Positions 1 to 12,600 of a DNA stretch of 64,000 nt are shown one piece after another; the stretch's first letter is position 1; each line of letters starts with the position of its first letter. Below the pieces are notes generated by a model, which saw only the letters and a list, made by a program, of their open reading frames with translations, ran no database searches and was not told the DNA's origin. A program made the position numbers and the translations under genes. Source of the DNA: Wyeomyia smithii (Eukaryota > Arthropoda > Insecta > Diptera > Culicidae); NCBI RefSeq assembly GCF_029784165.1, contig NC_073694.1, positions 43,693,639 to 43,757,638 on the forward strand, written 5' to 3'.

Positions 1-189
1 AAATAAATCAGTGCATTATTTTAATAAAAATCCTTGATAACTAAAAAAACTTAAAAGGTAAACTTGTGTGTTTTATTATAGTTAACTACATTGTAAAACA
101 TTGAACAATTTTAGAAAATCACTATAAAAAGTTATATTGAAAACATGATTTTAAGGTGCATTCTAGAGAAAACTTTACAATAGTTCATC

Positions 190-830
190 TGAATTAGCAG
201 ATACAAGTATAGTGTCCTCGACAAAGTTATATCTTACAAAATGTGCTAAACTTTACTCAGCAAGGTGAATTTTTATATGCAAAAATGAGAAAAATAAAAC
301 TCATTTCTCACTTTTAGGTAGATTATCCACAAAATTCTAACTTCTACAAAATGGAGAATAATTAATAGTACTACTTTTCTGAAGATACTACGACTCCAAA
401 ATTATTATTTTTTGAGTTAAAAGTAATTCTAGTAAAAATCGTCAACAACCACAATTATATGAGAGTTAAAAATGAACTTTCTTCGAAGATGTTGCTTGTT
501 TCATTGTAGCAAACAATTTTGTAGTACATTCAAAAATTGTAGAAAATCATTATTGAAGGTAAATAGCAAAAAAGATATTTAGTAGTAATCTATAGAAAAC
601 TCCACAGAAGTCCATTTAAATAGAAAGATAGAAGTATTATGTCTTGCACAAAGTTGTTTCTTTTGAAATTTGCTACAACTTTGCTGAACAAAGTGGATTT
701 TTATATTCCAAAATGAGAAAAGTAAAATTCGGAATTGCAACCTCCATAACATGGTGAATAATTAGTGGAACAACTTTGCTGAAGACGTTACGGCTCTAAA
801 ATCAATGTTTTTGGGTCAAAACGATTTCGA
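190..830. repeat. Degenerate tandem duplication, about 425 bp period
   Basis: The stretch from about 190 to 415 is repeated, diverged, at about 605 to 830. Shared landmarks are a 'caaagttrt' segment, 'gaatttttatat...aaaatgagaaaa', a 'ggtgaataatta' type segment and 'ctgaagaygttacggctctaaaat'-like ends. No coding potential is visible. It belongs to the AT-rich family rich in 'tctacaaagtt' motifs that fills the first 3 kb. Seen directly by eye alignment; boundaries are approximate. Confidence 0.6.
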
Positions 831-1197
831 TCATGTTTTTGCAGCTTTGGAAACAGTGTGCATCGATACAATAGTGAAAGGAGGCGCACGATCAACGTTT
901 GCGTTGGAGTGGGAGGGAGCTTTTGTCGCGTAACTAAAATGGCTAGGGGCACCAAAACTCACAGGAATGGGTAAATAGCTGTAATCTTTCAATTTTTTTC
1001 AGTTTAAGTAGTAGTTGTTGATCGGTTGTTTTGGAAGACAAAAAAACTTTCTTCTACAAAGTTACGCTAAATTAACGGGGCTACAACATTGAAGAACAGT
1101 GTTTAACTCTATCATTAAAGATTAAAAAGTTGGATGCTGGATTTCAACAAAAATTTGAGTCGCCCTAATTAGTGATTACAGGAACATGTGCGTTCGA

Positions 1198-2242
1198 TCA
1201 TATGTTACAACTTTGTAGAAGAAATTTTTTTTTTCTAGAATATTACTATCGAGCTCTAGACCAAAATTTCCCCCTAAATTTAGTTTCTGAACCATTGTGC
1301 AATGTTGCTATACATTTTAGAGAAAAACTTTCTTCTACAAAGTTGTTACATATGATAAAGCGCTTATTGAAAAATTATCAAAAATTAGGGTGACCAACAT
1401 TTTCGATGCAATCAAATATCTAACTTTTTATCCTTTTAGATAGAAGGAAAATTTGTTCTTCAATGTTATATCTCCATTTATTTAAAGTAACTTTGTAACG
1501 ACTGTGTTCGATGTATTTATTTTAAAAAAATTTATAACTTTTGAACCGGTTGATCGATTTTCAATCTTTTTGGATCAAATTAAAGGTAATTATTCCTAGT
1601 TATGAGAAAAAATACCAAAAAATTAATCTGGGTGTTTTTATATGCATAATGTATAAAATTATTGAAATTTTTGTCTTGTTTTTAGATTGAATTTACTCAA
1701 ATTTAAAAAATAACATATTTTCAAAAATTCCTCCATTTATTGAGTCGAGTATGCCCTTCAAAATGAGACCAAGAGATATTTTCTATGTTTGCCCCAAAAA
1801 GAATGACATACAAATGAAAAACGCATAATTTTTATGAAAAATATTAATAACTTTGAGCAAAATTAAGATATTAACGATGTCAGCATTGCAAATTGTTTCT
1901 CTTGAAAAGCTCTAAAAGTCATTCAAAGACAGTTTTGAGATGAAACTTGAAATAAAAAAGTTAGGGCGAAAAATGTGTTCTTCAATATATATCGGATGTT
2001 TTCCAAGAGAAAAACTTTTTTGACGAAGTTACTTAAAATAAATTTTTCTTCTATCCACAGAAAAAAAGTTAGATACTTCATTGCATCGAAAATGTTGGTC
2101 ACCCTAATTTTTGATAATTTTTCAATAAGCGCTTTATCATATGTAACAACTTTGTAGAAGAAAGTTTTTCTCTAAAATGTTGCTATAGAGCTCTAGACCC
2201 AAATTTCCCCCTAAATTCGGTTTCTGGACCATTGTGCAGTGG
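1198..2242. repeat. Inverted-repeat complex, arms about 144 bp
   Basis: Positions 1313-1456 are almost exactly the reverse complement of 2036-2179, with a loop of about 580 bp. In addition, 1198-1301 reappears in direct orientation at about 2138-2242, sharing 'gagctctagacc' and 'aaatttccccctaaatt'. The unit is therefore present in both orientations, as expected of fold-back or nested MITE-like elements. The small ORFs that cross it have no recognisable product. Confidence 0.7.
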
Positions 2243-2274
2243 TCCAATAAGGCAAATAGTGGTGTGGTATGCTG

Positions 2275-3045
2275 AAATGTGCTATAACTTCGTAGGGAAA
2301 AGTCCTGGAGATGTGTGGTTTTCAACAAAAACGTGTGCTTTGTATGTCCAAACGCTTCTCGTAAAATGTAACTAACAAAAGCTAAGTACAAAAACTAACT
2401 TTTAAGTAACTTTTATATAAAATAATCTGTAACTCTGTTCCCAATAAAGATAGGAATTTTGCTTGTTCAGCAAAGTTTCATAGTTATGCACGTTCTAAAG
2501 CTTTGCTGAATAAACCATTCCTCTATCTCTTAACACAAAATAGTTAGTATTTTTATGTTTATATAAAAACCTACTGTAATATATGTTCGCCGTATTCTAA
2601 TATGGGTGGATTGGGACAAATGGAACCTAAAGGATTTATAGTACTTTAACTCAACTTCAAGGAAAAGTATTGACATCATGATTACACTTGCCCCTTTTTA
2701 TCCTATACGTTCTTGAAGTTATCGGAAAAATAAGCTAAAATAAGATATAACTTTGTAAGGAAAAGTCCTGGAGATATATGATCTCTGGCAAAAATGTGTG
2801 TTTTATGTGTCCTAACACTTCTTCCGAACTACGCTTTCGTGTGAATACAACTAACAAAAGTTAAGTAGAAAAAACTAACTTATAAATAAGTTCCATGTAA
2901 TTTATTTTATAACTCTGTACCGAAAAAAGATAGGATTTTCATTTGTTCAACAAAGTTTCATATTTTCAAATGTTCTACAACTTTGCCGAATAAACTATTC
3001 TTCTATCTCCTAACGTAAAAAAGTTATTTTTTTTTATTTTTAGTA
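2275..3045. repeat. Tandem duplication, two units about 470 bp apart
   Basis: The segment 2275-2580 is repeated with divergence at about 2745-3040. Both copies carry 'ggaaaagtcctggagat', 'aactaacaaaag', 'gataggaattt' or a close variant, and a 'tttgcygaataaac' block in the same order. No protein is recognisable. This is probably a duplicated non-coding repeat of the same AT-rich family as the flanking DNA. Confidence 0.65.
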
Positions 3046-3439
3046 TAGTAAACTTTTCATATTTTTCGACAATTTGCAATAATGCGGGTCATTCATACAA
3101 ACAATTGCTACAAAGACACTATTAAACTAAGATGAAGGTGAAAGGCGCCATGGAATTAGGTTCCACTTTTTGCCATTTTGGACCACTGTCCCAATAGTTT
3201 CCCAAGACAGAATATTTAAATGATTCCCCAAAATGAGTCGTATTCCAAAAAAAAAAACCAAAAGCACAAAATGGCATCTTTTGCCCATAGAAACGTCTAT
3301 GCAAAGGTCTTGTTAAATAAGAATTGAGATTCAAAAATATATATAAAAACTGGCACATTTTTGTTGAACTGCTCAGTTCTCTTATCATTCTTCGTTCTGC
3401 ACACACTGCAAGCAACCCGATCAAACGATTATAACAAAC

Positions 3440-3605
3440 GGGTAACAAAAATGGTGACGCGACACGAGACATATGGACGCTAGGCATACGGATGTTAGGC
3501 ATGTGAGGCATAATGTTATGTTATGTGAGGCATAATGGATGCGAGGCATACTGCCACAGGACATAACGGGCGCGAGGCCGAATGGACGTCGGAAGCGGCG
3601 GCCTT
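3440..3605. repeat. Short variable repeat of 'gaggcataatggacgc' type
   Basis: About 10-16 bp motifs such as 'taggcat', 'gtgaggcataatg', 'gcgaggcatac' and 'gcgaggccgaatggacg' recur with changing spacing. This is a low-order variable repeat. I cannot assign it to an element. The surrounding 3060-3790 holds nothing else I can support. Confidence 0.4.
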
Positions 3606-3799
3606 TCGCACACAAACGACTGATTTACTGGGTTGCTACGTCTACTCAAACAGAATGCGACCTACTGATACCTTAACATAATTTTACGAAAAATCGACAG
3701 TGCATCAACAACGGGGTGCCAATGGAATGTTTAAGAGAAATTAGGTTTTCGAATTTCGCTCAGTAGTGATGTTTGCATTGAAAAAATGGACTTTTTTCG

Positions 3800-5185
3800 G
3801 ATGGTGATAGAAAAAAAAATAAGACAGATAATTGAGTTTCATCAATTACCCATGGAAGGTAATTATAGGCTCACTTGCAAAAGCCATTCCACGCCCTTGC
3901 GAGTGGCTTACCGGGAGTTTACCGGAACATTTGCCATGGTGGACGAAAACATGCGTGTAGGCATGTTTTTGAATTCTTTCTTCGTTTTGTTTACCAATTC
4001 CTTCTCAATTTTCACGTCAAAATTGTTGGAGATAGTCTTACGCTTCTGGTTTGCTCAGAAACTCAGGATGGGACGCAACTGGGGAACGTCGGGTGGGTTG
4101 GCCGACCTGGGTACCGTATCGATTATCAGCCGCTTCATCTCCTCCAACGATTACATCGAGTAGTGCGCCGACTCCAGATCCGGCCAGAGCACCGCGTATT
4201 CGCCCCTATGGTATTTTTTAATGTACGATGCAACTTCCGGCAGGCACTTCGTACTATAAACTTCTCCATTCACGGTTAGTACGTATCTTCTCGCTGATTG
4301 TCAGCAACAGCAGCACCTTCTTTGGGAACTGGGTGTGTGAAATGAATTTTATCTCAGAGGTCTCTTCCTTCGTGGGCGAAGTAAAATACGGAATGCCCTG
4401 CCAGTCGTTGCCATCCAGAGTGAGATAGGTATTGGCGTCCACCACTAGCATCACGTCGCGATTCGCCGGAGAAATCGACTCGACCATCTTATTCAGCCAC
4501 TGACACTGCGTCATTGTCTGCAGCTGCGAGACCAATGGATGGAACTGCCGTTTTCTGATGTTCATTTTTTCTCTTTTCTCATTGTTTGGCGCAGACCGTT
4601 CGGTCCATATCAGTCTGATGTCCATGTTCGCCAGGTACTTTCCCCCTGTTTGGCCGGTTGCACCGACCTCCCGATCAAGCGTACGCAGCAATGTAGCCAC
4701 TTTTCCCTCGGTTTCCCTCTTCAGCATTCTCTGGAGTTTTTTGTCGCTTGTAGTCCAACAGTGCCTAGATGTTGTAGACAAGAATGAAAATTATCACTCG
4801 CGTTCATTTTTTCCGCAAACCGGTAACTCATTCAATAAGCACAATTCTGAACAATTTTGTATGACGAACTTAAAGTCCTCAAGTAGCAGTACAACTTTGT
4901 CAAAGAGAGTATTGCTCGTACTCTAACACCGGATCTGTGAGGGGACATTCTGGCAAATTATCGTGATAATTATCACGATAATTTGCTTAAATCTGCTCTC
5001 ACGGTCCCTTTTCCGTACGATATTCGTTTTCGACGTGGCGGATTCCTTGATCGCGCACACTTCTCAACGGAGTAGCTTCACTGTTTCCACCATTACAGTT
5101 AGAGCTCGAGTCAATTTTTTCCTGCTGGGTTACTATGATTGATGTTGGGTAGTTTCGTCAGTGCGTGTAAAGGTAAACCCATGGA
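3800..5185 (-). pseudogene. Tc1/mariner (DD37E-type) transposase remnant
   Basis: On the minus strand an open stretch (4781-4254) contains 'MNIRKRQFHPLVSQLQTMTQ', then 'VMLVVDANTYLTLDG', which carries the first catalytic Asp region, then 'PYFTSPTKEE'. Past its stop, minus-strand translation of about 4210-4060 continues with 'YAVLWPDLESAHYS' (second catalytic Asp) and 'NPPDVPQLRPI', the usual context of the last catalytic acidic residue. Further on, 4055-3890 resembles the C-terminal tail. Order and spacing match IS630-Tc1-mariner transposases of the DD37E group known from mosquitoes. Stops and frame changes show it is dead. The N-terminal edge near 5130-5185 shares a 'gcactgacgaaactaccca' block with the fragment at 21.27 kb. 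Confidence 0.75.
4953..4986. repeat. Perfect 34-bp palindrome
   Basis: A perfect inverted repeat centred between 4969 and 4970; each 17-nt arm begins 'gcaaattatcgtgataa'. It lies within the mariner remnant's N-terminal side, between recognisable coding pieces. It could be a tiny fold-back insertion or a hairpin; nothing shows a regulatory function. Confidence 0.85.
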
Positions 5186-5555
5186 AAATCGGCATTTTGG
5201 AGCATTTTTTAATGCAAACGTTAGGGTTCAACAATTTTGTCTTCTCGAAAAAAGTCTCCATTTAAAATTTGAGCTTATTCGGACTTCTGATGAGGTTTCA
5301 CTTACAGTCGTGAAAGTCTTACATTTTTTATTATTCTTTTTTTTATAGGGGGGGGAGTTTGTAATGATTTATTTATGTACTAAAATATCTATTCAGAATT
5401 AGTATTGTGTAATCTGCCACAAATGGTGACATTTCAACACTATTATATATATTTGTACGCTTTTTAGTATTATTGAATGTTATTAGCTTTCGCAGTTAAG
5501 ATAATGTAATTGTAGGAAAATTATTAAACCTACTTGTCAAGAAAAAAAAGGAATA
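5186..5555. other. No gene seen
   Basis: AT-rich DNA with a run of G at about 5348. No coding, RNA or repeat structure that I can support. Confidence 0.5.
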
Positions 5556-5606
5556 AAAGGAATAAAACGAAACTAAAAATAATCTTAAAATAAACTTAAA
5601 ACAATC

Positions 5607-6215
5607 TTACTGACTATAAAGTGAGCTAGTCGTTGCAATTGAGGATTGCAACAATTTTTGTCGGAATTTGTTGATAATTTGGCTTGACATATTTTCTAAT
5701 GTTTCTACATTAGTGAGCCTATGTAGCTCGTTCGTGCTTAACCAAGGAGGACGCTTCAAAATCATTTTCAAAAGTTTATTCTGAATCCTTTGAAGTGTCT
5801 TCTTCCTGGTTGCACAACAACTTGTCCAGATGGGAACTGTATATAACATTGCTAGCCTAAAAATTTGTTTGTAAATTAACAGTTTATTCTTGAGACAAAG
5901 TCTAGAATTCCTGTTGATAAGGGGATATAAACATTTGATGTACTTATTGCACTTTGACTGGATATTTTCAATGTGCTCCTTGAAAGTAAGATTCTTATCA
6001 TAAATTAGCCCTAAGTATTTAACTTGATCAGACCAATTTAAGACCACACCGTTCATCTTAATAACGTGGTTATGGGTGGGTTTGAGAAATGAAACTCTTG
6101 ACTTATGAGGAAAAATCATTAACTGTGTTTTAGAAGCATTAGGGGAAATCTTCCATTTCTGCAAGTATGAAGAAAATATATCTAAACTTTTTTGTAGCCG
6201 ACTGCATATAACACG
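5607..6215 (-). pseudogene. 3' fragment of Jockey-type LINE reverse transcriptase ORF
   Basis: A minus-strand frame open from about 6215 to the stop at 5607 carries 'LQKWKISPNASKTQLMIFPH', 'WSDQVKYLGLIYDKNLTFKEH', 'LNRNSRLCLKNKLL'-like and 'LQRIQNKLLKMILKRPPWL' segments. These are the conserved post-palm and thumb segments (KYLG, then the QNK block) of Jockey/Juan-type non-LTR retrotransposons. The copy is 5'-truncated, as is usual for LINEs, lacking endonuclease and the YADD palm. About 50 bp of AT-rich 3' UTR follows. The frame is intact over about 200 codons, so the insertion is not very old. Clade is from motif memory; Jockey is likelier than CR1 or Loa. Confidence 0.75.
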
Positions 6216-7384
6216 AAGGCTTTAGTCTAAAAATGCACAAGAGTAGTTCTTGAAGTTTCCGGAATCGATTTTTGTTTGATAGCAAATCTCTTAGAAATGC
6301 ATGAAATATCGTGATCTGTTGTTATTTCATAAAAATTTGTTTGAAAATAAAAAAACATCAGGGAAATGGAAACTTTTGCGTTGGGAGACTCGAGCTTCGT
6401 CAAAACACACAAAAGATCAAAAAACTGTAATTTTGACCGCTTTGAGGTTCAACTTCCAGAAGTCCGATTGAGCTTAAAATTGGCACGGGAAATTTTTACG
6501 AGAAAACATTGTTAATCCTTAGAACTCTATAGTAAATTCAATTTAGAAGTCTATCGTAAATAAAATTCTCTATCGTAAGTGAAACAATTGAAAAAATAAT
6601 CCGTTTTCCCTGAGAAACTTTACAACTGTACATAAGTTTGTAGATTTATAACCTCTCGCTCAACAATATCCATAGAAAAATCTGTCGCTCGCAACATTAC
6701 TTTTTTGTGGTTTTGTCCGATAGTTCCGTGTGAGTAAGTACCCACATTGATATTTTCCGAGTGGGTACTACTACTCATACTGCCCACATGAAACGCCGGC
6801 CCTGACAGAATTATATCAAATTCTGTTGTCATACAATAGAATGTTCAAAAGTGTGTTTTTAATGCATATTTATAACAGAACCCGTTATTCAATTGACAAA
6901 ATATTGTACATTCTAGCTAATTCTGATCTTTTTCTGCCCAAAACCTAACAAAACTTGTTGTTATTTGTAATAATCAGTAAGTAATTTTGATAGGAATTTT
7001 GATATTTTAACAATTATCCAGACCAAGTTTAGGAAACAGGTTGATACAAAAAGTTCATAACAAAATATCAAGATTTGTTATAATCTTGATATTTTTGACT
7101 GATCGCGTATCGCGACTCTGAATCTATCGATTGCGAGAGAGCGACGACGCGCACACCCGTCTACCCAACCCAACCCCAAAGACGTACAGATATTCACGCA
7201 AGTTATTTTATTACGAAAACCGAGCAAAGCGTATGTGTATCGCGGCCCTAGCGACGCAAGAGCGATATTGTTTCAGAAGCATATAAATTTTCTCTGCCTC
7301 ACCACACGAAAGAAAGTGGATGAGTGGTGATAAGGAGCCTTAGAATAAATCCGTGCTGAAGTCCCTTGATAATCAAAAACGGCC
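6216..7384. other. No gene seen
   Basis: Mostly AT-rich; a more GC-balanced stretch around 7090-7260 has no sustained reading frame. Small ORFs on the minus strand (6.2-6.8 kb) have no recognisable motifs. Confidence 0.5.
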
Positions 7385-7460
7385 TGCTTTTAAACAAGAT
7401 TCGAACTCACGACCATCTGCTTATCAAAGCGAACTCTGTAACCAGTAACTCCAAGAAAGC
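7385..7460 (-). repeat. Possible tRNA-related SINE fragment
   Basis: On the minus strand 'gtgagttcgaatcttg' resembles a pol III B box / T-arm, and 'ggttacagagttcgc' upstream could be a decayed A-box or D-arm region. I could not fold a good anticodon stem, so it is not called a tRNA gene. A SINE remnant or chance match are both possible. Confidence 0.3.
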
Positions 7461-7819
7461 CAAAATCCGAAAGGAAAAATTCGAATTTACGAAGATCGAA
7501 AATTCCTAGAACATTCTAAAACGGTGGCTACTGAAGGCAACAGAAGCGTTAGACGCTAGCAGACAGAAAAGAAGAGCATTCGGCCGAAACTGAATTTTGG
7601 TTTTCTTTTTACATACGATGGTACTTGCTCGAATAGTGATAAACTGCCCTTTTCAGGACAAAAAGTTGGTTGTTGAAAAGTTGACGTTTTTTTTCGTTTA
7701 ATACATAATCGCTTAAGCTAAATTCATCTCACTTATGTAGAGCAAGTAAACTTGGTAGGTATTGAAGTGAAAATGTTTTGTCAGTTGTTTCTCTTTTAAT
7801 ATCGCGCAAAGAAACGTTA

Positions 7820-8190
7820 ATTAAAAAATCCCCGTAAAAAACACCAAGAAAGGCTTTAGACTAAACCCGAGACGCTCTAGGACCAGTTTTCAAAATTGTC
7901 CTCTTTGTCGGTTATTCCGGATCTCACGGAGGACGGAGGATTTTTATGACTGAGTCTTATATTCAATAAACACTGAAACATTTTTGGTCCTCAACCAGCG
8001 TTTATTCGAAAATCCGCTAAAAAAATTGGTTTGATGCGGATTGTGTAAAAAAACCGTGTTAATTCAATAATTCAAAACCACACATAAAAAACCCGCGTCA
8101 GTTCAAAAATCCACGTAAAAACAGCGTTAATTCGAAAATCCTCATAAAAAACGCGGAAAAAATTTGCGTAAAAAACTGACTGTACTGTAT
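7820..8190. repeat. Repeated 'cgcgtaaaaaac / ttcgaaaatcc' MITE-like sequence
   Basis: Several short units of the form 'ttcraaaatccgcgtaaaaaa' recur (about 7820, 7990, 8060, 8110, 8135). The motif resembles the ends of the small TIR element at 27056-27154. This is probably an array or a longer relative of that non-autonomous family. Non-coding. Confidence 0.5.
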
Positions 8191-8594
8191 ATGGTTTGAA
8201 ATACAGTAATTTTCAGCAAAACTATCTTGAAAATGATAGTTTCTAAAACGACCATTTTTGATACTAATGAAACTTTGTACATGAACAATTTTCGTTGAGA
8301 CCGACCCCTGAATTACAATTAGTTGTTAAAAAAAATCAAACTATGTTTGTTCAAAAGCTCAAAGAAAAATTCTCTAACTCTCGAACTTTTTTCATAGAAT
8401 AATGAAACCAACATTTCATCTTGGAGTGCGTAAAGTTATCTTCTTTTGCAAAAATCGAAGCTGAAGGTCGCCATGTTGGTTTTTTTTCCTCAAAATAAAT
8501 TCCTGAACGAGTATCAACCCACCTACATTGAAAATTCTTGAGCTATTTGGAAGCTTCTGTTTTTTTACATAAAATGTGTAAAACGAAAGATGTA

Positions 8595-8806
8595 AAAGCA
8601 AAGCCTTGGATGCTACATTCCGATTCGGAACTTGACCTTCTGTTTATTATACACAGACTTCACAGCCAACTGTTTGATGTACAGGACAATTGCGGCGCTA
8701 GCGCTACGATCCTACTGACACTAACAGTCTCTCCCGAGCCGAGACTCGAACCTGCGACGTCTGGCTTGTTAGGACAGCATCGTACCTCGAGACCAACTGA
8801 AAGGTC
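8595..8806 (-). mobile_element. tRNA-derived SINE (family A), minus orientation, with TSD
   Basis: Read on the minus strand it starts with a tRNA-like head ('ggtctcgaggtacgatgctg', then the B box 'ggttcgagtctcg') and ends 'tagcatccaaggctttgct'. A 15-bp TSD, aaaacgaaag(a/t)tgta, flanks it at 8580-8594 and 8807-8821 with one mismatch. Copies of the same family are at 34.29, 49.35 and 50.78 kb. It is the same class as mosquito tRNA-type SINEs such as Feilai, but I do not assert that name. The short ORF crossing it is meaningless. Confidence 0.85.
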
Positions 8807-8821
8807 AAAACGAAAGTTGTA

Positions 8822-9671
8822 TGCTACCTATAATAAAAATTAAATATAAATTACCAAAACATGCTTAACTTGACCGTTTCTTTTATATTCTCACCACACT
8901 GAAATTGTTGTAACTCTTCAAACGATTCATCATTATAAAGAGGATGAAAAGGAGATTCTTTTGCAAATATACACACACTGGTTTGAAAAAGTCAGTGATG
9001 ATCTTTGTTTTCAAATTCTTGTTTGTTCCTGAAACCAACTTTTTAATGCAGGATCTCAAAGTAATATTTTTTTAATTTTTAATTGAATATTCCGACAATA
9101 TTCTAAAAGTCATCTGTTGGCAATTTTTCTTTAAATCTTGTCATTATCGTTCGTCGATAAGACGCATGTGAATTCAGGAGCAAGTCACGTGAAAATTACT
9201 GGACATGAGAAAGTTCTTTTGAGAATTTCTTCTTCCTCCAGAGTGCCCATTTTGATTTGTTCGGAAAGATTTTAGACAACTAAACTATGAATTCGAAACA
9301 CCTAACATAGAAAAAGTTTGAGAAGACCGTTGGTTTTTTTTTCAATTTTTTTTTTTGTTTTTGAACTAAATTTTTTTAAAGGATCTGAATTTTTTCCATA
9401 TATGTGAATAAAAAAAGAAAATTTTTCAAAAGTCATCTCTTCACAACTTTTCTTTATCCTTTGTCATTATTTAGATAGGTCTATATCGATTTATAAAACA
9501 AAGTTTTAAAACTTTTTGACCTTTTGAAATGACCAGGTAAATTTAAAAAAAAAAGTATGCAAAGCTGCTCAGTTAAGTAAAGCCTACACCCAGCCCCTCA
9601 GCCGAGTTGGCGCGAAATCCTTTAGAAAATAAAATAAATCAACAAAAATTAATACACTGACAAAAATATAC
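8822..9671. other. No gene seen
   Basis: AT-rich DNA with homopolymer T and A runs; about 9060-9140 and 9370-9470 are distantly similar ('aaaagtcatctgttg' versus 'aaaagtcatctcttc'), suggesting an old local duplication. Confidence 0.45.
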
Positions 9672-10067
9672 GTTTTGCCTTTCTCCTAGAGAGGTATAGC
9701 AATCACTGGCAAAACCGAAGGTGTAAAAGTGATCCAAAGGGCCGAATGGCATGCATCACTCAACTCAGTTCGACGAGCTGAGCATTTTCTGTGTGTGTGT
9801 GTGTTTTTATATCATTTGAATAAATGTCATTTTAGATTCGATTATTTATAGTAGGACTTTTTTCTATCTATATATTTATAATCGAGTCCAACCTAAATAT
9901 AAGTACAGGGACATTTGGATTATAGCACGATAAAAAAAAATTCATTTGAAACATATTTATTTCATGTTAATTGCATGTGTTAATGTATGTAAATATATTT
10001 TAACAAATAATAAGTTCGAATGAGAAAGGCTGGTTCTCACCGCTAGGTGCATTAATTTGGGTTTTTA
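9672..10067. mobile_element. Mosquito-type interspersed repeat with 'gcctttctc...gagaaaggc' ends
   Basis: Starts 'tttgcctttctccta' followed by 'gagaggtatagcaatcac' and a (TG)n tract at about 9791-9804; ends 'gagaaaggctggttctcacc' and 'aatttgggttttt'. The short 'gcctttctc' near the start is the reverse complement of 'gagaaaggc' near the end. Sequences of this type recur widely in mosquito genomes as I remember them; this is memory, not a search. No ORF. A LINE tail or a MITE are both possible. Confidence 0.5.
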
Positions 10068-12600
10068 TGATGGAATAGGTATTAAAATTCGACGGGTTCG
10101 TAAAAAAAAACCAAATCGATGTACATCATGTGGAATGATTTTGTTATCATCTAATGACTCCTACAAGGAGGCTTGAGTCGTGGTAGATCTCGATCTTCAA
10201 CTTTAGAATATTTAGAAAATCATTATCTTAAGAAGACAAGGACTTCCTAGAGTTTCGAAATTGAAGAGAGTCCAGTTGGGTCGTTTACTTATTTAGCAGA
10301 GAATTGCTCTACATCTATTACCTCTTTCAAGTTACCTACTTTTGTTTCGTTGCTCGAACAGATACTTTCGACAAAACATCGTTTGCAACGGTATCGGAAT
10401 AATATGTAAATTGTGATACGCACCGTATACTTTAGCGCCATCGTTTACTGTTCATTTTATCCCCACTGTATTCGAGTTCTGAGCAAAAAATGTTTGAAAA
10501 TACTTACAACTTTCTATAGAGAGGTATATATTGCGATGCCACATAATAAAACTTATTCCATTTCAATTTTTCACCTCCAACGAGCTTGTTTATTATGTGC
10601 GGAAATTGGTATCGCAGTCAGGAACAAACAAACGTTTTTTATTTATTTTTTTTTTACATTCTTGACAGTTGAATTGGGTCTGGCGGCTGTTTTGCTATTT
10701 TACGCCACCTGTTCATTTTCGATTTTCGAACATCACTAATTGTTTGTGCGCATTTCACTTTTACGTGTTCTTTTTTTATTTTTCCGGTGGTTTACGCGAC
10801 GACAATAATAGTGAAACTAATTGGAATAGTGAAGTTAGTGTTCAGAACAACAGGACTTTCGAAGTGTGGAAGCTGGAACAGATTTTAAATGTTACTTACC
10901 TTCACATTTAGTACCAATTGCATATGTAAAAATGTTCTATACAACTAAACTTTTTGGTAAATCCAGTCTGCGGCTTAAATCCGCGTGCTGTGAACTGAAT
11001 ACAGCTTTGCGTTTTTTTTTTGCTGAAGCATATCGTTCTATTTTATTAAGGTCAGTGTCTGAATTCATTCTTGAAAACTGATCCTGAACACGGGGACCGT
11101 GAAGAACCCTATTCAACGACAACTCGAACATCTCCGGTGGCACCGGAGCAATGAAAGCGTTGGCGTGTCCTTTGTGCTGCGGTAAATAGCGCCCGCTTTC
11201 GGACTAATAAATTTCGTTATTTTACTGTTAGCCTACCGTTGTCAGTTTCACTACAGCTCTATACACACAACCCCACCCGGTGAAGATCCCGCTGGCTTGC
11301 ACGACCCTAAATAACGGGAATGCTTTTCAACTATACAGAGTGCCACTTGTGTTTTCAGGTACTTTCAGGCAAAGTTGGAAAAAAGCAAAAAAATACCACA
11401 AAATTTATGCACTCTGATGTACCGTAATTGAATGTAGTAAAAAAAATGAAAAGGAAGCTGCTCCGTAAGTTGTCGCTGAAACCCACAAACACACTAACGA
11501 AAAGGACGCACCGGCTTTGGGGTATTGCAATTTTTTTTTTCTCAAGGTAATGAAATTGATAATTAATAGTCGGTCGTATTCGGCACATGCGAGACTTCGT
11601 GCGTTGGTGTTGAGAAACCATGCGTATCTCTATCCCACTGAAAGGTGAAATGTGTCAGAAAATACACCTTTTTCCTCGAGTACCTCGGCACCCAGTGAAT
11701 AGGAAACGATTGTATTTGACTAGTTGTTTTTCATTAAAATGCGCGTCCCGACACACCACGGCGGGTTCTTTGAAGCTAATAGAGTTCAGTTTAGGCATAA
11801 TTTGTTCAATGAACAAATTTGAATGATAATTAAATGTAACCGGGTCAGAAAGTTTTCCTCGCATTGCATGATGGCGCCCACTTGGAAAGAGGTTTTCCCT
11901 AGCGAACTCAACAAAACAGAGGCCCGCGGTGTTATTAATGTTTGTGCAAATTCTTGTTCATAACAAGTAGGTATCAGGTTTAAATGGTTGGAAAACCAGT
12001 TCAACAGTACTAACTTAACGCTTTCGGTCTCAAGTTGAGACTCTCAAAGGTAGCTTTTAGAGAAAACTTCAATATGTTTTTCGCTGTCATGAAGAGAGTC
12101 AATGAAAACTAATTTAAAGCAATAAATCAACATCAACTTGGAACATAATTGTAAATAACTTTCCATAGAGTAATCCATATTAAGGAGGAAGGATTCATGC
12201 GTTCATTCCAATTCAAACCACTGCCTAATATTTCAAAAAGTTGCTTTTGCTGTGTTTGTTTTTATAAGAAGAGTTTATTAGCAGCTTAAAAATGTTATGT
12301 ATATGATTAAATAATGATTCTTTTTTCATTCGTTTATAATCAGATAAGCCCCTACAATCATATCTTGGTTTGTTTATTAGGTTAGAGAGTTAACAGATAC
12401 TTTCAAATATATATGATTATTTGATGTAAATTTAGTACTTCGAAACTATTTTCATGAAAATGTTATATCTTGAGATTGGCTCATCTTACATCGGGATGAC
12501 GAGTGTTTCTTACGCAAAACATTCCGACAAATACGATGAAACCATCAAATTTAAATTAAAATTGCAAAATCAATTTTAAAACACAAAAACAACCAATCTG
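10068..12600. other. No supported gene
   Basis: Mixed AT-rich DNA. Short ORFs at 10.4-11.1 kb lack motifs. A less AT-rich stretch at 11080-11330 has no continuous frame or convincing splice pair. I see no RNA gene or element ends. Confidence 0.45.

Noticed and set aside
7385..7460. tRNA gene
   Set aside because: B-box-like sequence present but no foldable anticodon arm or acceptor stem.
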